From the NCBI RefSeq assembly GCF_004569295.1, contig NZ_SPQC01000021.1, positions 1 through 48,414 of the forward strand: 48,414 nt of DNA, read 5' to 3'. The notes beneath the pieces are model-generated. The model saw nothing but the letters and a program-made list of their open reading frames with translations, did no database searches and was not told the DNA's origin. Both the position numbers and the translations under genes were made by a program. This document shows positions 16,753 to 26,876 of the stretch, one piece after another. Source of the DNA: Rothia nasimurium. GTDB lineage: Bacteria; Actinomycetota; Actinomycetes; Actinomycetales; Micrococcaceae. Positions within the stretch are counted from its first letter, which is position 1. Each line of letters begins with the position of its first letter.

Positions 16753-18552
16753 TTAGCCCTGAACCTCGGCCAGCAGCTCGGTGATGGCGTCCGCTACGGC
16801 AACCTCGCGGGCCACACCGCTACGGCGGTCCTTGATTTCGACCTTGCCCTCGGCAAAGCCGCGGCCGACCACCACGATAGTAGGCACGCCCAGCAGCTCA
16901 GCGTCGCCGAACTTCACACCGGGAGATACCTTGGGGCGGTCATCGAACATGACGTCAAGCCCGGCGGCCTCAAGGTCAGCGACCAGCTTTTCGGCGCCCT
17001 CTGCGACCTCGGTGCCCTTACCGGTCATTACCACGTGCACATCGGCCGGGGCCAGGTTACGGGGCCAAATCAGGCCCTTATCGTCGTGGTTGCCCTCGGC
17101 GATGGCGGCCAGGGCACGGGTCACACCCACACCGTAGGAGCCCATGGTGACGGTCTGCAGCTTGCCGTTCTGATCCAGCACCTTCAGGCCCAGGGCTTCT
17201 GCGTACTTGCGGCCCAGGGCGAAGATATGGCCCATCTCGATGCCGCGGGCAGCAATCAGGGGGCCGGAGCCGTCCGGAGCGGGGTCGCCCTCGCGCACCT
17301 CGCAGGCCTCAATCACGCCGTCAGCCTCAAAGTCGCGGCCCAGCACCAGGTCGTAGACATGCTTCTGGTCTTCGTTGGCACCGGTGATCCAGGCAGAGCC
17401 CTCAACCACGCGGGGGTCAACAAAGTAGGGGATACCAGTAGCTGATTCGGTGCCTAGAAGCTTCTCGGTCAAGGTCAGGCCGGGGCCGATGTAGCCCTTG
17501 ACCAGCTGCGGGAACTTCTTGAAGTCCTCTTCGCTAGCAGCCTCAACCTCAACCTCGCCGCCAACGCCCAACAGGGCACCAACGTTGACCTCGACACGGC
17601 CCAGGTCAACGGCACGGTCACCGGGCACGCCAATGGCAACCAGCTGACGGCTGCCGTCGGGCAGGATGACGGCCAGCACCACGTTCTTCAGGGTATCGGC
17701 GGCAGTCCAGGGCTCACCCTCGCGCGGGTGCAGGGCGTTGGACTGGTCGACCAGAGTTTCGATAGTCGGTGAGTCGGGGGTCAGCTCAACGCGGGCAGCG
17801 GGGGTGGCTGACGCATCTACAGAATCGGGCACCACAGTGGTCACGGCCTCAACGTTAGCCGCGTAGCCGCCCTCGGAGCGCACGAAGGTGTCTTCACCAA
17901 TCGGGGTGGGGTGCAGGAACTCCTCGGAGCGGGAGCCGCCCATAGCGCCTGACTGGGCCTGGACGATAGCAATCTCAAGACCCAGGCGCTCAAAAATCTT
18001 GATATAGGCGGCGCGGTGGGCCTGGTAGGCCTCTTCCAGGCCCTCATCATCGACGTTGAAGGAGTAGGAGTCCTTCATGATGAACTCGCGGCCGCGCAGC
18101 AGGCCGGCGCGGGGGCGGGCTTCGTCGCGGTACTTGGTCTGAATCTGGTAGAGGTAAACCGGCAGGTCCTTGTAGGAGGTGTAGAGGTCCTTGACCAGCA
18201 GGGTGAACATTTCCTCGTGGGTGGGGGCCAGCAGCATGTCTGCGCCCTTACGGTCCTGCAGGCGGAAGAGGTTGTCGCCGTATTCTTCCCAGCGGTTGGT
18301 CGCTTCGTAGGGTTCACGGGGAAGCAACGCGGGGAAGTGAACTTCCTGGGCACCGATTGCGTTCATTTCTTCGCGCACGATGTTCTCAATCTTGCCCAGC
18401 ACCTTCAAGCCCAGAGGCAGCCAGGTGTAGACGCCGGGGGCAGCACGGCGGATGTAGCCGGCACGTACCAGGAGCTTGTGGCTTGCGACTTCGGCGTCGG
18501 CGGGGTCTTCACGCAGGGTACGCAGGAACAGGTGGGACAGGCGCTGGACCAA
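16753..18552 (-). CDS. proS: Prolyl-tRNA synthetase
   Basis: Charges tRNA-Pro with proline. I chose the TTG at 18552 ([21 protein letters not shown]), which matches where actinobacterial ProRS begins; a GTG 36 nt earlier lacks a ribosome-binding site. The ~599-aa product is the bacterial type with an editing domain: class II motif 1 near [17 protein letters not shown] (~26-42), motif 2 ([27 protein letters not shown]; ~136-162), an INS editing insert (~220-390), motif 3 ([17 protein letters not shown]; ~440-456), and the anticodon-binding domain. It is apparently transcribed alone and ends before a long palindrome. Confidence 0.95.
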   Translation of the reverse strand: MVQRLSHLFLRTLREDPADAEVASHKLLVRAGYIRRAAPGVYTWLPLGLKVLGKIENIVREEMNAIGAQEVHFPALLPREPYEATNRWEEYGDNLFRLQDRKGADMLLAPTHEEMFTLLVKDLYTSYKDLPVYLYQIQTKYRDEARPRAGLLRGREFIMKDSYSFNVDDEGLEEAYQAHRAAYIKIFERLGLEIAIVQAQSGAMGGSRSEEFLHPTPIGEDTFVRSEGGYAANVEAVTTVVPDSVDASATPAARVELTPDSPTIETLVDQSNALHPREGEPWTAADTLKNVVLAVILPDGSRQLVAIGVPGDRAVDLGRVEVNVGALLGVGGEVEVEAASEEDFKKFPQLVKGYIGPGLTLTEKLLGTESATGIPYFVDPRVVEGSAWITGANEDQKHVYDLVLGRDFEADGVIEACEVREGDPAPDGSGPLIAARGIEMGHIFALGRKYAEALGLKVLDQNGKLQTVTMGSYGVGVTRALAAIAEGNHDDKGLIWPRNLAPADVHVVMTGKGTEVAEGAEKLVADLEAAGLDVMFDDRPKVSPGVKFGDAELLGVPTIVVVGRGFAEGKVEIKDRRSGVAREVAVADAITELLAEVQG

Positions 18553-18668
18553 GTGGTTTCTCGCTTCTCTCGTACGGGGCCCATTCACCGACCGTGCAGG
18601 CCGGGGTGGGCATACTTATCTACCAGTTTACCGCCAACCGGCGGGGTGTGTACCCCACCTTAAAGAGA

Positions 18669-18722
18669 GGACGCCGGTGCCCACCTACCTGCCCTTGGGC
18701 AGGTAGGTGGGCACCGGCGTCC
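18669..18722 (-). terminator. Very strong terminator after the LGFP-like gene
   Basis: Two perfect 26-bp arms starting GGACGCCGGTGCCCACCTAC are separated by TT. On the minus strand they are followed by TCTCTTTAAG. It lies 30 bp past the stop of the 18752-20239 gene. Confidence 0.85.
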
Positions 18723-18751
18723 GCGCAGAAAAATCTGCTCGTCCTAGGGGC

Positions 18752-20239
18752 TTAGAGCCCCAGGGCGGTGTACCAGGCCAGCTTAGCTTGGCCCAGGTCG
18801 TTGAGCTCAGCGTTCATGAAAGCGGTGCCCTTGGTCCAGACCAGGGTGCCACCTTCAAACTGCTGAGTCACGATGGTGGTGCCGTTAGCGGTGGCTTCGG
18901 TTGCTTCAGCAACGGGGGCACCGAGCATGGTCATCTCGTTCCAGATGTTCCAGTTACCGCCAGCTGCCCAATCGTTGTAGGAGGAGAAACGACCACGGTC
19001 AGAAAGGTTGAGCGCCTCGGTCAGGGCTGAGGACTCAACGGGCTTGGCATCTGCCAGGGGCTTGCCCTGAGCGTCAGCCTTGATGTAGACAACCTTGTTG
19101 GCGTCTACACGCAGCTCGAGAACCTGCTGCAGGGGAATGTACTTAGCAGCTGACCAGTCATAGGTGGTGTCGATCTCGGTGCCGGTAGCGGTGCGGTCCA
19201 TCAGACCCACGCCCCAGGTGACGGGAGAGGCGGTGGTCTGGTTGTCCCAGTTGATGCAGGTGCCGTAGTCGTCGTACTGGATGAAGTAGTGGGAGATTAC
19301 CGCGGTGCCGGTGGAGTACAGGGCGTAACCGTGATCATCCCAGGTGACGGGGGTTGAGCAGTTCTCAGCGGTGGTGTTGTAGAAGAGGGCACGCAGTTCG
19401 AGGGCACCGGTCTTCCAGTGCTTGGTGTACTCGTTCTGGTAGAGGTAGGTGCCGTACTGGCCGGGGTTGGACAGGTAGGAGGCGAGCGCGTCGGTGTTGA
19501 TCATCAGCGCGCGATCCTGGGCGATGGAGTAGATAGCTGAGATATTGCCACCGAAGTCCTGGATTACCAGGTCAGCGGTTGCCTTGGTCAGCTCGCCACC
19601 GGTTTCGGCAACAGCTACGCCGTTAGCGGCAGCGACCGCGCGGGCGTCAGCAATCTCGTTGGCAGCATCGCCGAAGTTGGTGTCGGCGGGAGCCTCGGGC
19701 TCAGCAGGAGCCTCGGGCAACACCGGGGTGGTTTCAACAACAGCATTGTTGGTGAAGCAAGCGCGGATCTTGGAGCGCTCTGCCTGCCAAGCCTTAGCTT
19801 CGGCTGAGTTGAGGTTGATGTAGGAGCCTGCCTGGGTCTTTTCATCCAGCACTACGAGCCAGCGGGTCTTGCCGTCGTGGGTAGTGATAGAGAGACCGCA
19901 ATGGCTGTGCTTCCAGGGGGCTGATTCAGCGTTGCCGAACTTCTCAGCACCGCCGGCCTTCATGAAGGCTTCGCCTGCTGCGCCGGTAACTGCCTGCACG
20001 CCGCCGTACTTACCCTGGGTAACTACACCGTTTTCGAAGGTCTGCTGGGTGGCGCCGTTGGCAAAGGTCTGCTGTTCACCGGTTGCTGCGCCCAGGGCGT
20101 CCTTGTTCTTTTCCCAGTAAGCGCCGATGGGGGTGTCGGTATCTACGGTGACGGCATCAGCTGCGAAGGCGCCGGGGGCCATGGTCAGTGAAAGACCAAG
20201 CAGGGTGGTGACGCCAAGAGGTGTGCGGAGGCTCTTCAA
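18752..20239 (-). CDS. Secreted protein with LGFP-like repeats
   Basis: A 495-aa exported protein with a clear signal peptide (basic MKSLRTPLG, hydrophobic core, cleavage after APGAFA near residue 26). The N-terminal part has LGFP-like repeats (IGAYWEKNKDALGAATGEQQ, then GEAFMKAGGAEKFGNA). A central domain (~200-420) with several Trp, Tyr and Cys residues is unfamiliar. The C-terminus returns to the repeat type (LGAPVAEATEATANGTTIVTQ, GGTLVWTKGTAFMNAELNDL). LGFP repeats in actinobacteria are linked to cell-wall attachment. GGGAAAGC precedes the ATG. The module resembles that at the ends of the 42899-43906 protein and the subtilase pseudogene. Confidence 0.8.
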   Translation of the reverse strand: MKSLRTPLGVTTLLGLSLTMAPGAFAADAVTVDTDTPIGAYWEKNKDALGAATGEQQTFANGATQQTFENGVVTQGKYGGVQAVTGAAGEAFMKAGGAEKFGNAESAPWKHSHCGLSITTHDGKTRWLVVLDEKTQAGSYINLNSAEAKAWQAERSKIRACFTNNAVVETTPVLPEAPAEPEAPADTNFGDAANEIADARAVAAANGVAVAETGGELTKATADLVIQDFGGNISAIYSIAQDRALMINTDALASYLSNPGQYGTYLYQNEYTKHWKTGALELRALFYNTTAENCSTPVTWDDHGYALYSTGTAVISHYFIQYDDYGTCINWDNQTTASPVTWGVGLMDRTATGTEIDTTYDWSAAKYIPLQQVLELRVDANKVVYIKADAQGKPLADAKPVESSALTEALNLSDRGRFSSYNDWAAGGNWNIWNEMTMLGAPVAEATEATANGTTIVTQQFEGGTLVWTKGTAFMNAELNDLGQAKLAWYTALGL

Positions 20240-20383
20240 TGCTTTCCCTAAAAGTTCGTGGATCAGGTGCTCTGCGTCCGAAATTGGGCTGGGTGGGGTT
20301 TCAGACCTGCGATGCAGGGGTAAAAAGTGTGCATCATCAAAACTACCAGCTAATACTCAGCCAGCAAACCAGCCCTTTGGGGG

Positions 20384-20413
20384 GACATATGTGGCCCCAC
20401 TGGGGGATATGTC
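20384..20413 (-). terminator. Hairpin after the GNAT gene
   Basis: GACATAT (20384-20390) and ATATGTC (20407-20413) enclose a GCCCC/GGGGG inner pair, directly beyond the stop of the 20417-21601 gene. Confidence 0.6.
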
Positions 20414-20416
20414 TGT

Positions 20417-21601
20417 TTAAAACAGGACGGTTGCGAAGGTTGAGCGCTGCTGCCAGCCCGTTGCTGCATAGAGGGCACGGGCGGGGATGTTGTAGTCGTT
20501 GACGTAGAGGGAGAGGTGGGGGAAGCGCTGGCGGATGAGGTGGCTGGCCTGCGCTAGGAGCACGGGGGCTAGGCGCTGGCCGCGGTAGGCCGGGTGTAGC
20601 CACACCCCCTGAAGCTGGCAGGTGGAGTCGTGAGCTAAGCCCAGGTCAGTTTTAAAAATGACCACGTTCTCGCTGTTGACGGCCACCAGGGTGCGGCCGG
20701 TACGGGTGAGTTCGTCGATACGGCGGGTGTAGCCTGCCGGGTCACGCGTCATGGGGTCGTAGCCTACTTCTTCGGTGAACATGGCAACGGACGCCCGCAG
20801 CAGGCTAGGCCTGTCGTCGGTCCGGGCCCAGCGCACCGGCTCTGTAATGGCGGGGGCGCCCAGGGAGGGGCGGGCCAGGGGCGCACGGACGAGCTCGCTC
20901 AGGTCAGCGGTTACGGGCAGCTCTAGAAGGGGTTGGTTTTCCCGCACGTCAAAGGGGGTTGGCATGCGCGAAGCTAAGTGCGACCAAATTCCCATGACCG
21001 GTTCGCGGTGACCAAAAATAGAGCCAATGCGCCGGTTATGCCGCCAAATATAGGCCGCAACCTGGCGGTAGTGAGCCTCGAGCAGGGTGAGCGGAACGCA
21101 GTTGGCTCCCAGCCAGAAGGCTCCGACCAGGCAATAGCGGGGTTCACGCTGTTGAGGAGCCGGGGTCAGGGTCTCAGCTAGGCCCGGCATGGGGGTTGCC
21201 GTGCGGTCAAGGGGCTCTGCGAAGTGGGCTCCAGCCGAGCGTCCTACCCGGGCCCCGGTCATAGACCATAAGCCGTCGAGGGCAGTTTTGACTCTCGTTG
21301 GCAGCCGCTCCCCCACCGGCAGGTTCAGGCCGGACGCAGGAGCCGCGGGGGCAGCGTCCTTGGGCCCCGCCTCACGGGGGACTTCACGGGGCACAAAGAC
21401 GCCCATGAAACCGTGGGGAGTTTTCAGTGACGTCAGGGCACTGGGGGTTGGTAGGCCGAAATGGTGCAGGTGCTCGGCGGCAAAGAGAAAGCCCACCGGG
21501 TCCGACTCAATCATGGTTTCGAGTTCCGCCCGGTCATCATTGGTGAGGGGGCGGATCAGGGCATCTTCTGCCCCGCGGGAGAAACGTGAAAAGACGGTCA
21601 C
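20417..21601 (-). CDS. GNAT-family acetyltransferase with DUF4081 domain
   Basis: A 394-aa product. The N-terminal half (RPLTNDDRAELETMIESDPVGFLFAAEHLHHFGL, then AFWLGANCVPL at ~168-178) matches the DUF4081 region common in actinobacteria. The C-terminal half is a GNAT domain with the acetyl-CoA-binding loop GVWLHPAYRGQRLAPVLLAQ (~328-347) and the final strand YVNDYNIPARALYAATGWQ. It is adjacent to ispG, the usual actinobacterial order (rseP-ispG-GNAT). The substrate is unknown; a low-complexity Pro/Ala stretch (~78-95) links the parts. Confidence 0.88.
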   Translation of the reverse strand: MTVFSRFSRGAEDALIRPLTNDDRAELETMIESDPVGFLFAAEHLHHFGLPTPSALTSLKTPHGFMGVFVPREVPREAGPKDAAPAAPASGLNLPVGERLPTRVKTALDGLWSMTGARVGRSAGAHFAEPLDRTATPMPGLAETLTPAPQQREPRYCLVGAFWLGANCVPLTLLEAHYRQVAAYIWRHNRRIGSIFGHREPVMGIWSHLASRMPTPFDVRENQPLLELPVTADLSELVRAPLARPSLGAPAITEPVRWARTDDRPSLLRASVAMFTEEVGYDPMTRDPAGYTRRIDELTRTGRTLVAVNSENVVIFKTDLGLAHDSTCQLQGVWLHPAYRGQRLAPVLLAQASHLIRQRFPHLSLYVNDYNIPARALYAATGWQQRSTFATVLF

Positions 21602-21622
21602 GGTGGGCTTTTCTTCAGCTAC

Positions 21623-22798
21623 TTAAGAGACTGAGACGGTGGGTTCGCCTGAGAGGTCAATTTCGCCGCGTTCTTCCATCTCACGGGCGATGCGGTTGGC
21701 CTCTTCAATCAGGGTCTGCACGATGTCTTCTTCGGGCACGGTCTTAATAACCTCACCCTTTACAAAAATCTGGCCCTTGCCGTTGCCAGAAGCTACACCC
21801 AAGTCAGCCTCGCGGGCTTCGCCGGGGCCGTTGACAACGCAGCCCATGACGGCCACACGCAGGGGAACCTTCATGCCTTCAAGGCCTTTAGTGACGTTCT
21901 CAGCCAGTTCCCACACGTTCACCTGGGCGCGGCCGCAGGAGGGGCAAGAAACGATATCGAGCTTGCGGGGCCGCAGGTTCAGGGACTCAAGAATCTGGGA
22001 GCCGACCTTGACCTCTTCAACCGGGGGCGCAGACAGGGAGACTCGGATGGTATCACCAATGCCCTCTGAGAGCAGGGCACCGAAGGCGGTTGCTGACTTA
22101 ATGGTGCCCTGGAAAGCGGGGCCTGCTTCGGTGACGCCCAGGTGCAGGGGCCAGTCACCGGCAGCAGCTAGCTGACGGTAGGCCTCAACCATAATGACGG
22201 GGTCGTTGTGCTTAACCGAGATCTTGAAGTCCTGGAAGCCGTGCTCCTCAAAGAGGGAGGCCTCCCACACTGCTGATTCGACGAGCGCCTCGGGGGTCGC
22301 CTTACCGTACTTTTCCAACAGTCGCTTATCGAGCGAACCGGCGTTCACACCGATACGAATCGAGGTGCCGTGGTCCTTAGCGGCTGCGGCGATTTCCTTG
22401 ACCTGGTCATCGAACTTACGGATGTTACCGGGGTTCACGCGCACAGCGCCGCAACCGGCTTCGATAGCGGCGAAGACGTACTTGGGCTGGAAGTGAATAT
22501 CGGCAATAACAGGAATCTGGGACTGCTTAGCGATAATGGACAGGGCTTCTGCATCCTTATCGGTGGGGCAGGCAACACGCACGATATCACAACCGGCAGC
22601 AGTCAGCTCGGCAATCTGCTGCAGGGTCGCGCCAATGTCGTGGGTTTTGGTGGTGGTCATGGACTGCACCGAGATAGGAGATTCTGAGCCAACACCTACG
22701 CTACCGACCTTAAACTGGCGGGTTTTACGGCGCGGAGCCAAAACAGGCGGCGGAGCAGCGGGCATTCCAAGGGCGACCGAGGTCAAATCTTCCTCCAA
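21623..22798 (-). CDS. ispG: 4-hydroxy-3-methylbut-2-enyl diphosphate synthase
   Basis: [4Fe-4S] enzyme of the MEP isoprenoid pathway, converting MEcPP to HMBPP. The 391-aa product shows [17 protein letters not shown] (~32-49), [17 protein letters not shown], and [28 protein letters not shown] (~99-126). The cluster cysteines are in [11 protein letters not shown] (~284-294) and [16 protein letters not shown] (~316-331). The gene lies between rseP and the GNAT gene, and with dxr at 28-29.6 kb gives two MEP-pathway genes in the window. Confidence 0.97.
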   Translation of the reverse strand: MEEDLTSVALGMPAAPPPVLAPRRKTRQFKVGSVGVGSESPISVQSMTTTKTHDIGATLQQIAELTAAGCDIVRVACPTDKDAEALSIIAKQSQIPVIADIHFQPKYVFAAIEAGCGAVRVNPGNIRKFDDQVKEIAAAAKDHGTSIRIGVNAGSLDKRLLEKYGKATPEALVESAVWEASLFEEHGFQDFKISVKHNDPVIMVEAYRQLAAAGDWPLHLGVTEAGPAFQGTIKSATAFGALLSEGIGDTIRVSLSAPPVEEVKVGSQILESLNLRPRKLDIVSCPSCGRAQVNVWELAENVTKGLEGMKVPLRVAVMGCVVNGPGEAREADLGVASGNGKGQIFVKGEVIKTVPEEDIVQTLIEEANRIAREMEERGEIDLSGEPTVSVS

Positions 22799-22958
22799 AG
22801 GTTCTTTGGCGGTGCGGTCTTGCGCACCTGTTCAACTATCTATTGTGCCACGCTTCAGCTCAAAGAGCGGTTGAGGTAAAGCACACAACGGCAGGTAGGA
22901 CGCCCTCGCAGCCGATTAGATCGGAGGGGCGGGGCAAGATGTCCCACCTACTCAGCTC

Positions 22959-24305
22959 CTAGAACACACTTACAGGCTTGAAGATATCGGCGGCTACCAA
23001 AATCACGGTCATCAGCAGGAAGGCTCCAGCTACTAGATAGGTCAGGGGTAGCAGCTTGACCGGATCGAAGGGGCCAGGATCGCGGCGTCCGAGCAGCTTG
23101 GCGGTCTTGCGGCGGAAGCCCTCCCAAAGGGCCCCCAGCACGTGCCCGCCGTCAAGGGGCAGCAGGGGGATGAGGTTGAAGGCAAAGAGCATGAGGTTCA
23201 TCTGGGCAACCAGAGACACCAGAGAAGCTGCCTTATCGCGCAGAATAATCTGGTCGTGGGCGGCAATTTCACCGGCGATGCGCCCCACGCCCACAACTGA
23301 GACCGGGCTGTTGGCGTCGCGCTCGCTGTTAGTGACCAGGGTGACGGCTACCCCGTAGACGCGGGCGGGCAGCTTGATGAGGGTGGCCCCGATGCGTTGT
23401 AGGGACTCCCCTACTGTCGGCAGCACCTCGCCAATGGTTCCGGGGGTTAGTTCGCTGGTGGGGCCGATGCCGATGAAGCCAACTTCCTGGGTCTGGTAAC
23501 TTCCGTCGGAGTTGGTGAGGTAGGTTCCGGTGAGTTCATCGTAGATAGGGTGCACGGTCAACATGGGAGTGACGGTGAGCTCTAGGCTCTGCCCGGCGCG
23601 CTCAACAGTGAGGGGCACCTCGGTATCGGCATTGGTGCGAATCAGTCCGGTGAGCTGGTCCCAGCTGGTGATGCTCTGCCCGGCGAAAGAGGTAATGGTG
23701 TCCCCGGGGTGCAACCCTGCTGCGTTGGCAGGAGATTGGGGGTCTTCGGCTCCGCACTCGGTGGAGTTAGCGGTGTCGGCGTTGGTGGAATCAACGGTTT
23801 GCACACACTGGGCAACGCTCTGGACGCTGGTGGTCGGCTGGTAGGAGCCAAAGCCGGTCACGAGCACCGCGGTTGCCACCACACCGATGAGCAGGTTCAT
23901 GAAAGGCCCGCCCAGCATAATGATGATGCGCTTGTAGACCGGGAGCTGGTAGAAAAGCCTGCCCTGGTCGGCTTCGGTGATACGCTCGGCATCCGCCTCC
24001 CTTGCCTCGCGGGCAAGCTGCTGGAGGGGGCTGGTGCCGCCAGCGCGTCCGTCCGCCCCGTCTTTGCCGGGCGGGTACATTCCAATCATCGAGATGTAGC
24101 CGCCTAAGGGCAGGGCCTTGAAGCCGTATTCGGTTTCGCCGCGCCGCCAGGAGAAGAGGGTCTTGCCGAACCCGATCATGTACTGGGGTACGCGCACGCC
24201 AAAGAGTTTGGCGGGCACCAGATGCCCCAGCTCGTGCAGGGCGATAGAGGCGGCGATAGCCAGGGCCATCAGCACTACGCCGACGATGAAAAGTAGGACG
24301 GTCAC
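22959..24305 (-). CDS. rseP: RIP (site-2-type) zinc metalloprotease, M50 family
   Basis: Intramembrane protease that cuts membrane-bound anti-sigma factors and other small membrane proteins. The GTG at 24305 (MTVLLFIVGVVLM) has AAGGAGC 9 nt upstream; a longer in-frame start is not supported. The ~448-aa product has the zinc motif HELGH at 24-28 in the first membrane segment, a PDZ domain (~180-300; NAAGLHPGDTITSFAG), and the LDG motif in NLIPLLPLDGGHV near the C-terminus with two more membrane segments. It lies between ispG and the divergent pfl cluster, whereas dxr-rseP-ispG is the usual actinobacterial order. Confidence 0.93.
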   Translation of the reverse strand: MTVLLFIVGVVLMALAIAASIALHELGHLVPAKLFGVRVPQYMIGFGKTLFSWRRGETEYGFKALPLGGYISMIGMYPPGKDGADGRAGGTSPLQQLAREAREADAERITEADQGRLFYQLPVYKRIIIMLGGPFMNLLIGVVATAVLVTGFGSYQPTTSVQSVAQCVQTVDSTNADTANSTECGAEDPQSPANAAGLHPGDTITSFAGQSITSWDQLTGLIRTNADTEVPLTVERAGQSLELTVTPMLTVHPIYDELTGTYLTNSDGSYQTQEVGFIGIGPTSELTPGTIGEVLPTVGESLQRIGATLIKLPARVYGVAVTLVTNSERDANSPVSVVGVGRIAGEIAAHDQIILRDKAASLVSLVAQMNLMLFAFNLIPLLPLDGGHVLGALWEGFRRKTAKLLGRRDPGPFDPVKLLPLTYLVAGAFLLMTVILVAADIFKPVSVF

Positions 24306-24742
24306 GCGAGGGTGCTCCTTGTAGATGCGGCGCCCGTGGTGGTTGGGCAGGTCATCTGCCAGAGTACGCCATGGGGCTGGGAGCTGTCGCCTTAGATGGC
24401 CTTGGAGTTTGCCCACAAAGGGGGAACACAAAGGGGGAAGGCGAGCAGGGCCTTGGGGTGGTTTCTACCTTTACTTTTGGGTCAAAAAGGCCTTTACGTC
24501 ACAAAATGTCAAAGAGGGGATTTCTGGGGCCTAATCTAGGCTGCGGTAGGTGCTCAGAAAGCGGGTATACCCCCTCAATATCTGCGATGACCAGTAGAAA
24601 TGTCGGTCAATAGCACACCGCGGTGTTTTTAAGCATCTACCATACCTATTTTGTTTTACCGGGCAAACTAGGCAAAATAAAAGAAGAAAGCGCGCCACCT
24701 CAGCAAAGGCGCCACCCCATCACTTCACGAGGAGCACTCATC
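24306..24742. promoter_or_regulatory. Divergent rseP/pfl promoter region with inverted repeats
   Basis: A 437-bp gene-free stretch. Candidate control sites for pflB are TATTTTG/CAAAATA (24647-24653 and 24673-24679), TGACC/GGTCA (near 24588 and 24609), and GTCACAAAATGTCAAAG near 24498. ATACCTATTTTG lies where a -10 could fall. None matches a known FNR or Rex box well enough to name. GAGGAGC near 24730 is the pflB ribosome-binding site. Confidence 0.4.
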
Positions 24743-26860
24743 ATGACTGCACAGGTTGAAGCCCCCACTACGGGAGTCTTTGTCAACGAACAATCCGCCG
24801 CCGCCTGGGAAGGCTTCACCCCCGGCCCCTGGCAAGACAGCATCGACGTGCGCGGCTTCGTCCTTGCAAACTACACCCCCTACGAAGGCGACGCCGCCTT
24901 CCTCGCCGGACCCACCGACAAGACCCTGCGCGTCTGGGACACCCTCGAAAAGAACTACCTCTCCGTCGAACGCAAAAACCGCGTCTACGACGTAGACACC
25001 CACACCTCCGCCGAAATCGATGCCTTCCCCGCAGGCTACATCTCAGACGACGACAACGTCATCGTCGGCCTCCAAACCGACGTACCCCTCAAACGCGCCA
25101 TGATGCCCAACGGCGGCTGGCGCATGGTCGAAACCGCAATCCGCGAAGCCGGTAAAGAACCCGACGAAAACATCAAGAAAATCTTCACCGAATACCGCAA
25201 GACCCACAACGACGCCGTCTTCGACATCTACACCCCCCGCATCCGCGCCGCCCGATCCTCCCACATCATCACCGGCCTACCCGACGCCTACGGCCGCGGC
25301 CGCATCATCGGCGACTACCGCCGCGTAGCCCTCTACGGCGTCGACAACCTCATCGCCGACAAAGAACGCGCCAAGCACGCTGTTGCCGACGCCGGCTTCT
25401 CAGAGCACTGGGCTCGCTACCGCGAAGAACACTCAGAACAAATCAAAGCCCTCAAGCGCCTCAAGAAAATGGCAGCTCTCTACGGCTTCGACATCTCCGG
25501 CCCCGCCCGCACCGCCCAAGAAGCCGTGCAGTGGACCTACTTCGCCTACCTAGCCTCCGTCAAATCCCAAGACGGCGCCGCCATGTCCATCGGCCGTCTC
25601 TCAGGCTTCCTCGACGTCTACTTCGAACGCGACCTCGCAGCCGGCCTCATCACCGAAACCGACGCCCAGGAAATGATCGACGCCCTCGTCATCAAACTCC
25701 GCATCGTCCGCTTCCTACGCACCATCGACTACGACCAGATTTTCTCAGGCGACCCCTACTGGGCTACCTGGTCAGACGGAGGCTTCGCCGACGACGGCCG
25801 CACCCTCGTCACCAAAACCTCCTTCCGCCTCCTGCAAACCCTCCGCAACCTAGGCCCCGCCCCCGAACCCAACATCACCATCTTCTGGGACGAAAACCTA
25901 CCCACCGGCTACAAGGAATTCTGCTCCGCCATCTCCATCGAAACCTCCTCCATCCAATACGAATCCGACCCCCAGATTCGCGAACAGTGGGGCGACGACG
26001 TCGCCATCGCTTGCTGCGTCTCCCCCATGAAAATCGGCAAGCAAATGCAGTTCTTCGGCGCCCGCGTCAACGCAGCAAAAGCCCTGCTCTACGCCATCAA
26101 CGGCGGACGCGACGAAATGACCGGCAAACTCATCGTCGAAGGCTACGAACCCATCAAGGGCGACGGCCCCCTCGACTTCGACGAAGTCTGGCTCAAATAC
26201 GAAGAAATGCTCGACTGGGTCATCGCCACCTACGTTGAAGCCCTCAACATCATCCACTACAGCCACGACAAATACGCCTACGAAGCCATCGAAATGGCCC
26301 TACACGACTCAGACATCATCCGAGCCATGGGCTGCGGCATCGCCGGCCTCTCCATCGTCGCCGACTCCCTCTCCGCCATCAAATACGCCACCGTCACCCC
26401 CGTCCGCGACGAAACCGGCCTCATCATCGACTACATCACCGAAGGCGACTTCCCCGCCTACGGCAACGACGACGACCGCGCCGACGACATCGCCGCCACC
26501 ATCGTCCACACCGTCATGGAGAAAATCAAAGCCATCCCCCTCTACCGCGACGCCATCCCCACCCAATCGGTACTGACCATCACCTCCAACGTGGTCTACG
26601 GCAAAGCAACCGGCAACTTCCCCTCCGGCCACCGCGCAGGCACCCCCTTCTCCCCCGGCGCCAACCCCGAAAACGGCATGGACACCCACGGCATGGTCGC
26701 CTCCATGCTCTCGGTCGGCAAGCTAGACTACGAAGACGCCCTCGACGGCATCTCCCTAACTAACACCATCACCCCCACCGCCCTCGGCCGCACCAAGGAA
26801 GAACAGGTCACCAACCTGGTCGGAATCTTGGACGCAGGATTTATTCCTGAAGAGGACTAA
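24743..26860 (+). CDS. pflB: Pyruvate formate-lyase main body, lacking its glycyl-radical domain
   Basis: Catalytic body of pyruvate formate-lyase, which converts pyruvate and CoA to acetyl-CoA and formate without oxygen. The ATG at 24743 follows GAGGAGC. The 705-aa product is a close PflB: the N-terminal WEGFTPGPWQDSIDVRGFV, the catalytic cysteine pair Cys424-Cys425 in IACCVSPMKIG, and TSNVVYGKATGNFPSGHRAGTPFSPGANP (~613-641). It stops after TNLVGILDAGFIPEED, whereas full-length PFL (about 760 aa) continues into the glycyl-radical region. That region is encoded separately by the next gene, so this body cannot work alone. Codons are strongly C-ending, suggesting high expression. Confidence 0.95.
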   Translation: MTAQVEAPTTGVFVNEQSAAAWEGFTPGPWQDSIDVRGFVLANYTPYEGDAAFLAGPTDKTLRVWDTLEKNYLSVERKNRVYDVDTHTSAEIDAFPAGYISDDDNVIVGLQTDVPLKRAMMPNGGWRMVETAIREAGKEPDENIKKIFTEYRKTHNDAVFDIYTPRIRAARSSHIITGLPDAYGRGRIIGDYRRVALYGVDNLIADKERAKHAVADAGFSEHWARYREEHSEQIKALKRLKKMAALYGFDISGPARTAQEAVQWTYFAYLASVKSQDGAAMSIGRLSGFLDVYFERDLAAGLITETDAQEMIDALVIKLRIVRFLRTIDYDQIFSGDPYWATWSDGGFADDGRTLVTKTSFRLLQTLRNLGPAPEPNITIFWDENLPTGYKEFCSAISIETSSIQYESDPQIREQWGDDVAIACCVSPMKIGKQMQFFGARVNAAKALLYAINGGRDEMTGKLIVEGYEPIKGDGPLDFDEVWLKYEEMLDWVIATYVEALNIIHYSHDKYAYEAIEMALHDSDIIRAMGCGIAGLSIVADSLSAIKYATVTPVRDETGLIIDYITEGDFPAYGNDDDRADDIAATIVHTVMEKIKAIPLYRDAIPTQSVLTITSNVVYGKATGNFPSGHRAGTPFSPGANPENGMDTHGMVASMLSVGKLDYEDALDGISLTNTITPTALGRTKEEQVTNLVGILDAGFIPEED

Positions 26861-26876
26861 AACTACAGAACGGCTC

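Noticed and set aside
18669-18722. Recurrent GGACGCC/GGCGTCC motif as a possible DNA uptake sequence in terminators
   Set aside because: It occurs in several hairpins but also often inside genes; by eye its frequency is not clearly above what GC content and codon use would give.
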